This document shows, piece by piece, positions 17,115 through 25,902 of a stretch of DNA of 64,000 nt. Position 1 is the first letter of the stretch. Every line of letters begins with the position of its first letter. The notes under the pieces were generated by a model. It was not told where the DNA came from. It saw only the letters and a program-made list of their open reading frames with translations, and ran no database searches. The DNA comes from Pseudobacteriovorax antillogorgiicola (GTDB lineage: Bacteria; Bdellovibrionota_B; Oligoflexia; Oligoflexales; Oligoflexaceae), in NCBI RefSeq assembly GCF_900177345.1, contig NZ_FWZT01000003.1, positions 248,001 through 312,000 of the forward strand. Reading direction: 5' to 3'. The position numbers and the translations under genes are program-made.

Positions 17115-18431
17115 CTAGAAAAACTCGGTAAAATGACCAGAATCGTTTTGAACATTCTCATCATCATGCTGCCAGTCCGACGAATCGATTCCCAAAGCCT
17201 TAAAAACGGTCAATGCTGACCGAACTGGGCTAGCTCCCCCTGCATCGTTATGAATCCCTTTTTTGTACGCCGAATTACCAGCACCTCCAAGGAGAATGGT
17301 TGGCAGGTTCGTGAAGCGATGGGATGGGAAAGTTTCTTCGGTAACCCCATAAATCAAGGTTTGATCTAGCAGATTGCTCTCACCTTCGACTACTCCAGCG
17401 AGGGAACTTGCTAACATTCCCAATTGATTCATAATGATGCCTGTAATACCGCTGAGACGTTCAGCATCCTCTCTGTGGGTCAACTCATGATGATGAAGCT
17501 GGTCGGATATTGTCGGATAGATCTGATTGCTCGCTGGAGCTGAATGCAGAATCGAAACGACCCTTGTCATATCACACTTGAATAGATTGCTCGTGATCGA
17601 GGACATAACTCTCATTCGCTCATCAAGATCATCATTGTCAATGGCTTGGCTTGGATTGACCGCCAATTGATCACAAGATTTATTTTGCTTATCATCAATA
17701 ATCTTGGCAAGATCGTTCACGTTCGCGAAGTATTCTTCGATGATATGCTTGTCCTTCTGCGATACTTTGTTCATTAGACGCTTGGTATCTTCTTTCAAGG
17801 CATTCATCAGGGAAATCTTCGTTAAGTACTCATTTTTGTCTGGCACCTGTCCAAAGAGTCGGTTGAACGCGGATGCAGGGTCGATTTCGGCTGCGAGAGG
17901 GAGAGGGTCGATATCAGCACTGGGCTTTCTGTAAGATAATATATCGGAACTGGGAACGATTCCATCTGAGTCTACAGAGTTGCTGACCCGTAGCTGGATG
18001 GATTCATAGGTCTGGTTGGTAGAAATTTTACCGGCAATATACTGGTCTATGGTTGAGTAGTTGTGCTTCTCGGTTCTTGGACTACTGCCGGATAGCTGCA
18101 TGTAGTATTTCGCTGCATGAGGGTCGATCCCAGGGTTGGTGACACTCAAACCAGAGACGATATTTAACTGGTTCGCAAAACTAGCGAGCCCTTGCATGGA
18201 CGGAGTTAAGGTAAATCCAGCTCCAGTCGTAGTCGGAAAAAAGTTATTGGAAACTCCGCAGCCAAAATAAAACATTACAAATCGTTGTGGCAGACCTTCC
18301 CCATTCGCTAGGGCATCACCATTACTGTTCAGCATCATTTCAAGCATAGGAAGCCCCAAAGCCACCATAGAGCCGTTAGCGATCCCTCTGAGCAGCGTAC
18401 GCCGATCCAAACTTCTATTCTTTAGTATCAT
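17115..18431 (-). CDS. DUF1552 family protein with Tat-type signal (pair 1)
   Basis: A 438-aa exported protein of the DUF1552 family, common in Planctomycetes and Myxococcota and of unknown function. The N-terminus 'SLDRRTLLRGIANGSMVALGLPMLEMML' is a twin-arginine signal, implying export in folded, possibly cofactor-bound form. 'RFVMFYFGCGVSNNFFP' and 'QLNIVSGLSVTNPGIDPHAAKYY' are typical early family segments. 'DQLHHHELTHREDAERL' is a His-rich motif that could hold metal. The start overlaps the end of the DUF1592-like gene by 17 nt, so the two are co-translated. A second such pair lies at 22.2-25.2 kb. The reaction is unknown. Confidence 0.87.
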   Translation of the reverse strand: MILKNRSLDRRTLLRGIANGSMVALGLPMLEMMLNSNGDALANGEGLPQRFVMFYFGCGVSNNFFPTTTGAGFTLTPSMQGLASFANQLNIVSGLSVTNPGIDPHAAKYYMQLSGSSPRTEKHNYSTIDQYIAGKISTNQTYESIQLRVSNSVDSDGIVPSSDILSYRKPSADIDPLPLAAEIDPASAFNRLFGQVPDKNEYLTKISLMNALKEDTKRLMNKVSQKDKHIIEEYFANVNDLAKIIDDKQNKSCDQLAVNPSQAIDNDDLDERMRVMSSITSNLFKCDMTRVVSILHSAPASNQIYPTISDQLHHHELTHREDAERLSGITGIIMNQLGMLASSLAGVVEGESNLLDQTLIYGVTEETFPSHRFTNLPTILLGGAGNSAYKKGIHNDAGGASPVRSALTVFKALGIDSSDWQHDDENVQNDSGHFTEFF

Positions 18432-20067
18432 TGTCTATCTCCACGGGTTCAATAATAAGATCGCTCTTGAGTATTCTGTACAGAAGCTCATCTACTGATT
18501 TATCGCTACCTTTCTGAAACTGCTCTACAATTTCCTTAACCCCATTGCGAGCATCGCGAGTTTCAAGTTCACCCTTGGCAATGCGCAAAGCGTGAATCGC
18601 AAAGCATTCTGTTACCCGAGGGTCACTGGCCAAGATATCACTTAATTCTACGCCTCCCTGGTAATCTTGTTGATTCGCCATGGAAGGAAGTTCATAACTG
18701 GCCAAGTCAGGAAAAGCTACAACCTCTCCGTTTTGTCCGTAACCTTCTAGGCCGAGCGCTATGGGATCGAGCAGTGTATGACATCCCGAACAATTACTAT
18801 TATCCAAGCGAGCTTTGATCACCTCGTACTTATCTGCATCGTCGGGCAAACCAGTAGAAAGATCGAGTTCGGGAGGTGGCAATGGAATATCTTGGCACAA
18901 CAAATGCTGTAAAATAAAGTGACCTCGCTTGGTAGGAGATGTTGCACCACTTCCACCCCTCATCAAAAACGACGATCGAGTGAGAAAGCCTGATCGATCC
19001 TCAGCAGGTAGAATAGAAGCCGAAACATCAACCCCATAAGTATCGGCTAAGGTTTGATCTAGCTTTGTTTTGTTTGATCTCAAGAAGGTAGTGATAAAGT
19101 CGTCGCTATTTATACTCTCATTGACAAGGTAGTCAAATTCGTTGATAGCAGATTTAGCCAATTCAGTCTGTGAGTTTGTAGAGTTCGCCACCGAATGAAG
19201 CTTTGCGATGGACATCCAATCCCCAAAAAGAGTTTTCATGCCATTTTGAAATCGAGCCTCATCCTTCATCATGTCTTTAATGATTTTCGTTCTTTGACTC
19301 TCATCAAATAGTTTGCCCTCTTCTGCTGCTTTAAGTAGGGTATCATTTGCCGGACTATCCCAAAGAAAATATGCCAATTCATTAGCTATCACCCGACTGT
19401 ACTCGGCTTTGAATGAATCACTCGGATCATCGTCTAGCTCGTCTGTCTTGGATAGAGTCTCGAAGTAGAGCGCCTTCGGCGATAGCATCATCGATGTTAG
19501 TGCGGCCTGAATTCCATCGCAGTTCAAACGTTCAGGAGAAAGTTGACTATCCTGGCCTTTCAGATCCTTCTTCACTCCTAAGAAAAGCTGCTCATAGCTA
19601 CTGAGATTTTCTTGCTTCCCGTGAAATAGAGAGACTGCAATAGGCTTTAGACCAGCCAGTAACTGTTCAGTGGAAAGTAAACCACAAGATGAACCAAAGT
19701 GTTTTTCAAAAGCTTGAGAAGCTACGTAGGCTGCGCTTATTTCCCAGGCAGCCTGTGAATATAGTTCAATGTCCCGCAGCGAGAATGTTGCACCTTTTGT
19801 ACCTACAGAGATCAGGCTATGCTTGGGTAGATCGTCAGGCAACTTTGCATCAATGGTAAAATCCATACCAAATGTAGTTTTTGCTTTATTAAGAAATTGG
19901 GAGCTTGTGATTCTTCTTAGCTCAAAGTTTAGAAGCTTTGTCTGATCGATAGGAACTTCTTCAGCTCTAGCAGCAGATTGATGGGGAGGGTTAACTTTAT
20001 TTTTGTTACAGGATACCAGAATAAGCACCTGGGTCATGATCAGAACCGCACCTGCAATTTTTTTCAC
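18415..20067 (-). CDS. DUF1592/DUF1588-type lipoprotein with CxxCH motif (pair 1)
   Basis: A 550-aa predicted lipoprotein of the DUF1587/1592/1588/1585 multi-domain family. I use GTG 20067 (MKKIAGAVLIMTQVLILVSC) because GAGG lies 6 nt before it; a GTG four codons earlier is the alternative. The C-terminal part holds 'CSGCHTLLDPIALGLEGYG', a CxxCH cytochrome-c-like heme site followed by the 'DP.GLG.E.YG' context typical of DUF1588, then a DUF1585-like tail ('TECFAIHALRIAKGELET'). It is probably periplasmic and lipid-anchored. It overlaps the DUF1552 gene by 17 nt. A heme or other redox role is inferred from the motif only. Pair 2 encodes a paralogue. Confidence 0.85.
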   Translation of the reverse strand: MKKIAGAVLIMTQVLILVSCNKNKVNPPHQSAARAEEVPIDQTKLLNFELRRITSSQFLNKAKTTFGMDFTIDAKLPDDLPKHSLISVGTKGATFSLRDIELYSQAAWEISAAYVASQAFEKHFGSSCGLLSTEQLLAGLKPIAVSLFHGKQENLSSYEQLFLGVKKDLKGQDSQLSPERLNCDGIQAALTSMMLSPKALYFETLSKTDELDDDPSDSFKAEYSRVIANELAYFLWDSPANDTLLKAAEEGKLFDESQRTKIIKDMMKDEARFQNGMKTLFGDWMSIAKLHSVANSTNSQTELAKSAINEFDYLVNESINSDDFITTFLRSNKTKLDQTLADTYGVDVSASILPAEDRSGFLTRSSFLMRGGSGATSPTKRGHFILQHLLCQDIPLPPPELDLSTGLPDDADKYEVIKARLDNSNCSGCHTLLDPIALGLEGYGQNGEVVAFPDLASYELPSMANQQDYQGGVELSDILASDPRVTECFAIHALRIAKGELETRDARNGVKEIVEQFQKGSDKSVDELLYRILKSDLIIEPVEIDNDTKE

Positions 20068-20447
20068 ATCTCGCCTCACCTGTGGATATCTCTAAATCAA
20101 AGCATAAAGTGATTCAGCTTCAAGCAATAGGGCCTGTATTTCAAGATGCGTTCCCAATACAGACTGACCCAACTAGCCAGAATGTTTAGGGTGCTAGACT
20201 TAGCTTTCTGTAGAATCTTTTACTGCAAACCAACGAGTTCTTAGTATTGCTAAACCCTTAGGGCCAAAGTGAAGTTTTTTCATGGATGAGTCTACATTTC
20301 CCGTGGGATCTTCCGTGGGCGTTACACAATATGTCCTACATCTTGGAGATTGGTCTCGATTCGAAAAAACTTAAATTCTCTTCTTAAGTGAAGATTGATA
20401 AACTAAAGAACAAATCTCAAATCTAAAGCATGATTCGCTAACGATGA
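20068..20447. other. Divergent intergenic region with a small inverted repeat
   Basis: A 380-nt spacer between the DUF1592 gene and the MFS gene, with no ORF of note. ACTTAA (20369-20374) and TTAAGT (20384-20389) form a perfect 6-bp inverted repeat 9 nt apart, about 60 nt before the MFS start, and could be an operator. No other element is seen. Confidence 0.35.
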
Positions 20448-21662
20448 TTGGAGTCACCTTTGCTTCATCGCCTGCCACGACACTATCTTGTGATGATGGC
20501 ACTCGCATTCTTATCAACTGTGACATCATTTATTTTCCCTTTGACAGCTCCGATCATCATGACAATGACAAAATCAAGCCCGACTGAGGTCACTCTCGCA
20601 CTCGGGATTCTTGGGCTTATCGTAGGGCTTTCTCAGCCCTACTTTGGGAGCTTTCTGGAAAAGGGCCGAATCCTTGCTCCCTTTCTCCTTTCTGTTAGTG
20701 GCGTAGCTTGTGGCTTGATGGTATTTGTCTTTCAAAGTTCTTCACTGATCATGGTTCTCGCCGGGCTCTTAGCCTTAAATATCGGGTATGGTGTTTACCA
20801 GACTACAAGCTCAATCATCGGTTTAGGGCTCATTCCCAGCTCCCTGCGAGAAACGGGTGCCAGCTACTTCTTTTTAGTAGTCAATCTTGGTCTCGCAATT
20901 TCTGCAGTTCTTGCAGCACTTTTCTTAACGCGATGGCGAGACATCATGTTCATCCTAGATCTATGCACGACTCTTTTAGCAGTATTCGGAGTCTATTTTA
21001 TAACACTTCGTAAACGTCATGCTATCACAATACGCCGAACTTCAAATCACACTAGCTATAGACTAGTATTCCAAACCATCTATCACCATGCTCCTCTTAT
21101 GATTGGCATTACGCTACTCTTCGCTGGTACCCATCTCGCAATTATGATCCTACCTTTATATTTTGAGTTTAAGGGTCTCGACACCATGAGATTGACGGCA
21201 TATCAGATGCTTCTCAATACCATGATTGTAGCCCTAGGAACATTGGTTGTCGGGCATTGGGTTGACTACCTAGGACGTCCACGTTCTGCTTGCCTTTCGG
21301 GACTTTTAATTGGCAGCGCATTTATCTTAATTCCATATGTTGAGTTCAGAGTTATCTTCTTCGTCTACGCGTGCTTGTTTTCCCTTGGTGAAGTCATTGC
21401 CGTCCGCTTAGGTTCAGCCGTATTCTTCGACATCTTTCCAGAAGATCGTAAAGGCCTTGCATCGGGCACGAGTATGATGATCCATAGCATTGCTCGCACG
21501 ATGTCGCCATTACTGGGCTTGAGCCTATTTCATTTGCCAGTCGCCACAGCTTCATATTTGCTAGGGGTGACTTTCATCCTTGGTGGAACCCTGCTTGGGT
21601 ACTGGTATTGGAGCTATAGCTCAGAAATAACCCTAACCTCACACATGGAACATGCATCTTAA
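20448..21662 (+). CDS. Major facilitator superfamily transporter
   Basis: A 404-aa inner-membrane protein with about 12 hydrophobic helices in two halves, as expected for MFS drug or metabolite transporters (usually 390-420 aa). The first half opens with 'YLVMMALAFLSTVTSFIFPLTAPIIM'. 'GLIVGLSQPYFGSFLEKGR' is the loop 2-3 region, in the place of the family motif GxLaDrxGrr, and 'TLVVGHWVDYLGRPRSACLSG' is the equivalent loop in the second half. The start is uncertain: TTG 20448 is the longest, while TTG 20460 has GGAG at the right distance. It stands alone between the two DUF1592/DUF1552 pairs. Its substrate is not predictable. Confidence 0.85.
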   Translation: MESPLLHRLPRHYLVMMALAFLSTVTSFIFPLTAPIIMTMTKSSPTEVTLALGILGLIVGLSQPYFGSFLEKGRILAPFLLSVSGVACGLMVFVFQSSSLIMVLAGLLALNIGYGVYQTTSSIIGLGLIPSSLRETGASYFFLVVNLGLAISAVLAALFLTRWRDIMFILDLCTTLLAVFGVYFITLRKRHAITIRRTSNHTSYRLVFQTIYHHAPLMIGITLLFAGTHLAIMILPLYFEFKGLDTMRLTAYQMLLNTMIVALGTLVVGHWVDYLGRPRSACLSGLLIGSAFILIPYVEFRVIFFVYACLFSLGEVIAVRLGSAVFFDIFPEDRKGLASGTSMMIHSIARTMSPLLGLSLFHLPVATASYLLGVTFILGGTLLGYWYWSYSSEITLTSHMEHAS

Positions 21663-22217
21663 ATATCAAGGGAAGTAAAACCTATGAGACAAGGTTTGGT
21701 TAAAGAAAATGCTAGGAGATAGTACAAATCATGAGTGACGAGTATTTCTTAGGCGTAACGAAGGATCAAAGGTTTTGCTCCCCTTAATAGGTGTTTTTGC
21801 CCTGTTACAAACTCAATGCGGATCTTGCTGTAGCGGTAAGGCTAGAGCTACAATCCGATTTTTACATCAACTTTTTGATATCGGCGGAGTACACGGTGTG
21901 TTTCATAGACTCTGCTTGTAGTACCTGACTCTAAGTTCCAGTAATAAATAGCTTCTTCTGCCATCACTGACCACCAAAAATAGGATTTTCCGGCAATTCT
22001 TCCAGCTCTAAACACTCCGCCCAAACCACGCTTACCTATGATTATGCCAAGCATTTCTTCGCTTATTAAACACTTCTCCTAGTCCTTGGGCATCATTTTG
22101 CAAAGACTCGATTACCATTGACTCAGGTTATCGATGTATTGATTCCGCTGTAGCTCTTCTTATGACACCTCGGAATTTGGTAGAAACCACCGTTTCATTA
22201 TTAAGGAGCTTAAAGAC
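21663..22217. other. Intergenic region before DUF pair 2
   Basis: About 555 nt. The only candidate gene is a weak 68-codon minus-strand frame (21848-22054, listed separately). AAGGAG lies shortly before the next gene's ATG. No strong hairpin or repeat is seen. Confidence 0.4.
21848..22054 (-). CDS. Possible small basic protein (weak)
   Basis: A 68-codon frame whose C-terminal half ('AEEAIYYWNLESGTTSRVYETHRVLRRYQKVDVKIGL') has plausible protein composition. The start lacks a well-placed ribosome site, and a later Met is possible. There is no recognised family or operon partner. It may be a remnant or spurious. Confidence 0.3.
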   Translation of the reverse strand: MLGIIIGKRGLGGVFRAGRIAGKSYFWWSVMAEEAIYYWNLESGTTSRVYETHRVLRRYQKVDVKIGL

Positions 22218-23921
22218 ATGGTTCGAAAGTCACTCATACTCTCGCTACCCATCCTGCTTAGTCAGGTGGCTTGTACCCAACTTGGGTTCGAGCTTAACCG
22301 CAAGGAAAATAAACCAACACAAACGGAGGAACAGCAGTTTCCCCCGGCGACCGTCTCTGAAGAGACTATAGCCGAAATGGATCAGAAGCTCATAGACCGT
22401 GTAAATATCGACCCCAAGTGTGAAGAGCAAGCATCATCAAGTCCATCGATACGAACTCTGACCCGCGAAGAATACCTAACAACAGTAACTTCACGTCTAT
22501 CGATCGATTTAGCTGAAGTTGATATCGCCAGTGAGTTACCTCTCAACTCAATTGAAAAAGGCTTTCGCAACATCGCTGAATTGAATCAGATCTCACGAGG
22601 CCGCTTAGAGCAGTATCTCGATGCTTCGGAACTAGTGGCTGAGCAGTTTATATTGCAGAGCCCTAATGTTTTTAACTGTGGCCAGGCCCCTGGAAACTGT
22701 GTCGATCAATGGCTAAAGAGTGAGCTTACTGTGATTTGGCGTCAAGCTATCGCAGCTGAGGATTACGAAGAATTAATCGCCTTCTTCGAGGAGAACGGTA
22801 GCAATGAGGCAGCCTTCAAACTGCTAGTTCAACGAGTCATCATGTCTCCTAACTTTCTGACAATTCGCGAGCTAGGATCCGGGGGACAGTTAAGCAGCTA
22901 TGAACTATTATCGAGCCTTGCTTTTAGTATGTGGGGCCAGGGTCCGGACAAAGAGCTAATCCAAGAGGCTGCTAATACAGCATTTGATACTAGAGAGAAG
23001 GTTGAAGCTAAAGTTCGACAGATGATGAAAGATGACCGATTCGATATTGGACTTAAGCGATTCCTGGAGGCATGGCTAGAGACCGATCGCATCCATCGCA
23101 CTAATAATTCTGAAGAGACCTTCCCCGGTTTTACCAATAACTTAAAAGGTAAGCTCGAAGAAGACGTATTCCTAGTGTTCCGATATCTAATCGATAATGA
23201 CATGGACACATTTGAAAACATTGTCAAAGTCGACTTTACTTTTACATCCTCTGAAGTGGCCCAAATCTATGGCCTTAACCGCCATGAAAGTGGAGTTCAG
23301 TTTCGCAACTCAGATATGTACGCCCTACAGGACTCGGCTAAAGGCCTGATGAGCTTACCTGGCATCGTTTCAGGACTGAGCACTAATAATAATTCGAATA
23401 TTCCAATGCGTGGCAACTTTGTCCTTAGTAAGGTTCTTTGTACAGAACTACCTGAACCGAGCGCTGAAATTTTGGAGCAAAGTGCTGGCCTGCTACCAGA
23501 CATGAATCTCAGTGCCCGAGACAGCTTGCAAAAGCAAACGGAAATTCCCGCCTGCTACGGTTGCCACGAGTCAATCAACGGCATAGGCTTTGGCCTTGAG
23601 AATCTTTCTCCTATCGGCAAAGTTCGATCCATGGACGACCATCAAAAACCAGTCAATGCAATCTCAAACTACGTTCAGACCAATCGTGAAACCATAGAGT
23701 TTAATGGTGCTCAAGGCATGAATGACTTATTGAGTATCTCGGAACGAGCCCAGCAGTGCATGGCAACTCAAATCTTCCGTTTTTCTTACGGTCGCTTTGA
23801 GTCCACTGAAGACAAGTGCACGATCGCTAAGTCTCGCATCCTCGCTTGGGATCAGGGAACCAAGTTTTCCGACATACTTGTGAATCTCTACACTTCACCA
23901 CTTTTCATGCAACGAAAATAG
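22218..23921 (+). CDS. DUF1592/DUF1588-type lipoprotein with CxxCH motif (pair 2)
   Basis: A 567-aa precursor with lipoprotein signal MVRKSLILSLPILLSQVAC (Thr at +2). It is paralogous in architecture to the product of 18415. A DUF1587-like opening ('IRTLTREEYLTTVTSRLSIDL') is followed by DUF1592-like helical repeats ('KVRQMMKDDRFDIGLKRFLEAWLETDRIHR'), 'GIVSGLSTNNNSNIPMRGNFVLSKVLC', and the DUF1588 segment with 'CYGCHESINGIGFGLENL', a CxxCH heme-like site. The C-terminus ends like DUF1585 ('CMATQIFRFSYGRFES...YTSPLFMQRK'). The DUF1552 gene starts 10 nt downstream. Periplasmic, lipid-anchored and possibly redox-active; function unknown for the family. Confidence 0.86.
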   Translation: MVRKSLILSLPILLSQVACTQLGFELNRKENKPTQTEEQQFPPATVSEETIAEMDQKLIDRVNIDPKCEEQASSSPSIRTLTREEYLTTVTSRLSIDLAEVDIASELPLNSIEKGFRNIAELNQISRGRLEQYLDASELVAEQFILQSPNVFNCGQAPGNCVDQWLKSELTVIWRQAIAAEDYEELIAFFEENGSNEAAFKLLVQRVIMSPNFLTIRELGSGGQLSSYELLSSLAFSMWGQGPDKELIQEAANTAFDTREKVEAKVRQMMKDDRFDIGLKRFLEAWLETDRIHRTNNSEETFPGFTNNLKGKLEEDVFLVFRYLIDNDMDTFENIVKVDFTFTSSEVAQIYGLNRHESGVQFRNSDMYALQDSAKGLMSLPGIVSGLSTNNNSNIPMRGNFVLSKVLCTELPEPSAEILEQSAGLLPDMNLSARDSLQKQTEIPACYGCHESINGIGFGLENLSPIGKVRSMDDHQKPVNAISNYVQTNRETIEFNGAQGMNDLLSISERAQQCMATQIFRFSYGRFESTEDKCTIAKSRILAWDQGTKFSDILVNLYTSPLFMQRK

Positions 23922-23931
23922 GAGACACGAC

Positions 23932-25155
23932 ATGACTAGGAAAGTAACTAGGCGACAGTTCGCACAATATCTTCGAAACGGCGCGATCGCCGCTGCCTTC
24001 AGTAAAACGATTATTTCAGAACAAGCATTAGGTGCTGTACCGGGTAAAAACCTTGTGATTTTCAGCCACCCCAATGGCCATAAATCATGGGGCCTCACCC
24101 AGGCTGCAGTCAACGGCACAGGAATGGCTAGTCGCGCTCTTTTATCAGAAGGAATGTTCTACAATACAAATGGTATCTCTCATGGTGGAGCGGCGAACAT
24201 CTTGCGTTTTAACGCTAACCAAGGTGGGTCCTTTGACATCGATCTCGATCAAGCTATGGGTATCAAAACCCTTCGTTTAGCTATCGACTTCAATCCTAAC
24301 CAGAACCAGGACAACATGTGCCGAGACGCTAATGGTCAGTTGGGTAGAATTGTCGACAATCCCCAAAAAGCATTTGACGATCTATTCTCGGACGCTGCCG
24401 TGATTACAGATCCTGGAATGAGACAGGATATATATGCAGGAAAAAAATCGATCATCGATCACTGTCTCGAAGATGTCAGAAAAATAAAGTCTGGCCTTGG
24501 TAGCCTGGGCAGTCTATTCGATGAGAACTTACAGGCTCTAATTGAGCTTCAAGAGCAAATACTCACTCTGCAAAGTGAAGCAGCAGAGGCCGCGACTCAA
24601 GAACCACCCGCCACCCAGTGCGCGAACCCACAGATTCAGATTCCCAATGGGCCTTCCCCTCAAAACTACAATGCCTACTTTGATGTGATGTCAGAGATCA
24701 TCTACCAGGGTATCGTTTGTAATCGCACCCAAGTCGCAGTATTGCAAATGTCAAATGCCCAATCGGATATGGTATTCAACTTCCCTGGCAGCCCTGTAAA
24801 CAGCAATGCTGGGTTTCACGGTGGCCTGGTTCACGGTACAAACCGTGGTAACGATTATCAGCAGATTGTCTCCTGGTACATAGGAAAAGTTGCTGGGTTC
24901 GCCAACCGACTCGCCATGACAACCGGTGACGTCCTTAAGGATTCGGCTGTGGTTCACTTAAGTGAAATGGGCATCGCTGACCACTCCACCCGCGATATCC
25001 CTTTCATTGTCTATGGAGAGTTAGGTGGCGCAATCCAAACCGGTCGCAGAATACAAGGCAACAGCTCTACCAGTAGCTTCTTAAAAACAGTCACCGACGA
25101 TATGTTTGGCCCTGTGGTGGGTCAGGGAGTGACTCCCATGAGAGGTCTTGCATAA
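23932..25155 (+). CDS. DUF1552 family protein (pair 2)
   Basis: A 407-aa partner of the preceding gene, 10 nt behind it, with AGGAG before ATG. The N-terminus 'KVTRRQFAQYLRNGAIAAAFSKTI' is a twin-arginine-like signal. Family resemblance includes 'KNLVIFSHPNGHKSWGL', 'MYDVMSEII'-like helices, and 'GFHGGLVHGTNRGNDYQQIVSWYIGKVAGFANRLAM', where His residues occupy the place of the His motif in the pair 1 protein. Residues ~190-225 are a coiled coil ending in a short linker with a Cys. Compared with pair 1 it is shorter and clearly diverged, so the pairs are not a recent duplication. Reaction unknown. Confidence 0.83.
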   Translation: MTRKVTRRQFAQYLRNGAIAAAFSKTIISEQALGAVPGKNLVIFSHPNGHKSWGLTQAAVNGTGMASRALLSEGMFYNTNGISHGGAANILRFNANQGGSFDIDLDQAMGIKTLRLAIDFNPNQNQDNMCRDANGQLGRIVDNPQKAFDDLFSDAAVITDPGMRQDIYAGKKSIIDHCLEDVRKIKSGLGSLGSLFDENLQALIELQEQILTLQSEAAEAATQEPPATQCANPQIQIPNGPSPQNYNAYFDVMSEIIYQGIVCNRTQVAVLQMSNAQSDMVFNFPGSPVNSNAGFHGGLVHGTNRGNDYQQIVSWYIGKVAGFANRLAMTTGDVLKDSAVVHLSEMGIADHSTRDIPFIVYGELGGAIQTGRRIQGNSSTSSFLKTVTDDMFGPVVGQGVTPMRGLA

Positions 25156-25902
25156 CAGATTATTCAATCAAGTGGCGGCGTCCAACGTCGCTTCTTGAGA
25201 ATCACCGGTGAATTGCAATATCCCACAAATGACTGCTAAAAGACACTACCATACAAGTTCATGGTGAGCTTATTTTGCAGCTCTAAAAGTCAGTATACAA
25301 ATGTAAAAGATTACATTTCTCGCGCGTATTCTCTTTCACCATAGAATGCAAGAATCAAGGCGTTGCAAGCCCATATCTAAGCCAATTCGATGGCAGGCGG
25401 AATGAAGGGGATCGCGTAAGGGTTGTGCTCTTTCGCATGGGAAAAAGTCGCAATTCCAACCGACACAGATGGTTGTTTTCATATGGAGCAAAGCTCATAG
25501 GCTTATAAAAATTCTCTTGATGCATGCCTATTATTTTTAAAATTTTACTTACCACAGCTACATTTTTATAATTTTTCTTCTTGAAGTATGTTCCTATTGA
25601 TTTTTGCATTTCCACTGGGGAGCAAAGCAAACTTAAGGCTGTAATTTGCTGTTCGTCACAGATGTTAATCTAAGGAGAGTCCGCCACAACGAGCTATAAA
25701 TTTCGCAAAATTTCGCTTTTTTGCTACACAGAAATTCACAAATCTCGTGAACTGGGCTCAATATGAGAGAATGAAATGTTTCTATTTTCGTGTGGATGGT
25801 TTATCCATTGCTTGTAATGACCGTCAACCACCGCAAACAATGGTCGCTGTAAAAGACGCCTTCACAAGGCAAAAAATTTTGAACGGATGAGGTGAGTAAA
25901 AA
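25156..25902. other. Long intergenic region with two hairpins
   Basis: About 750 nt without a convincing gene. TCAAGTGGCGGCG (25168-25180) pairs with CGTCGCTTCTTGA (25185-25197) with one mismatch and two G-U, a terminator-like hairpin for DUF pair 2 without a T-tract. CCATTGCTTG (about 25808) and CAAACAATGG (about 25837) form a 10-bp stem with one G-U in the leader of the next gene and may be regulatory. A minus-strand frame at 25355-25630 looks non-coding. Confidence 0.4.

Noticed and set aside
25355-25630. 91-codon minus-strand frame in the long intergenic region
   Set aside because: No ribosome site, uneven composition and no neighbours; it looks like chance coding.
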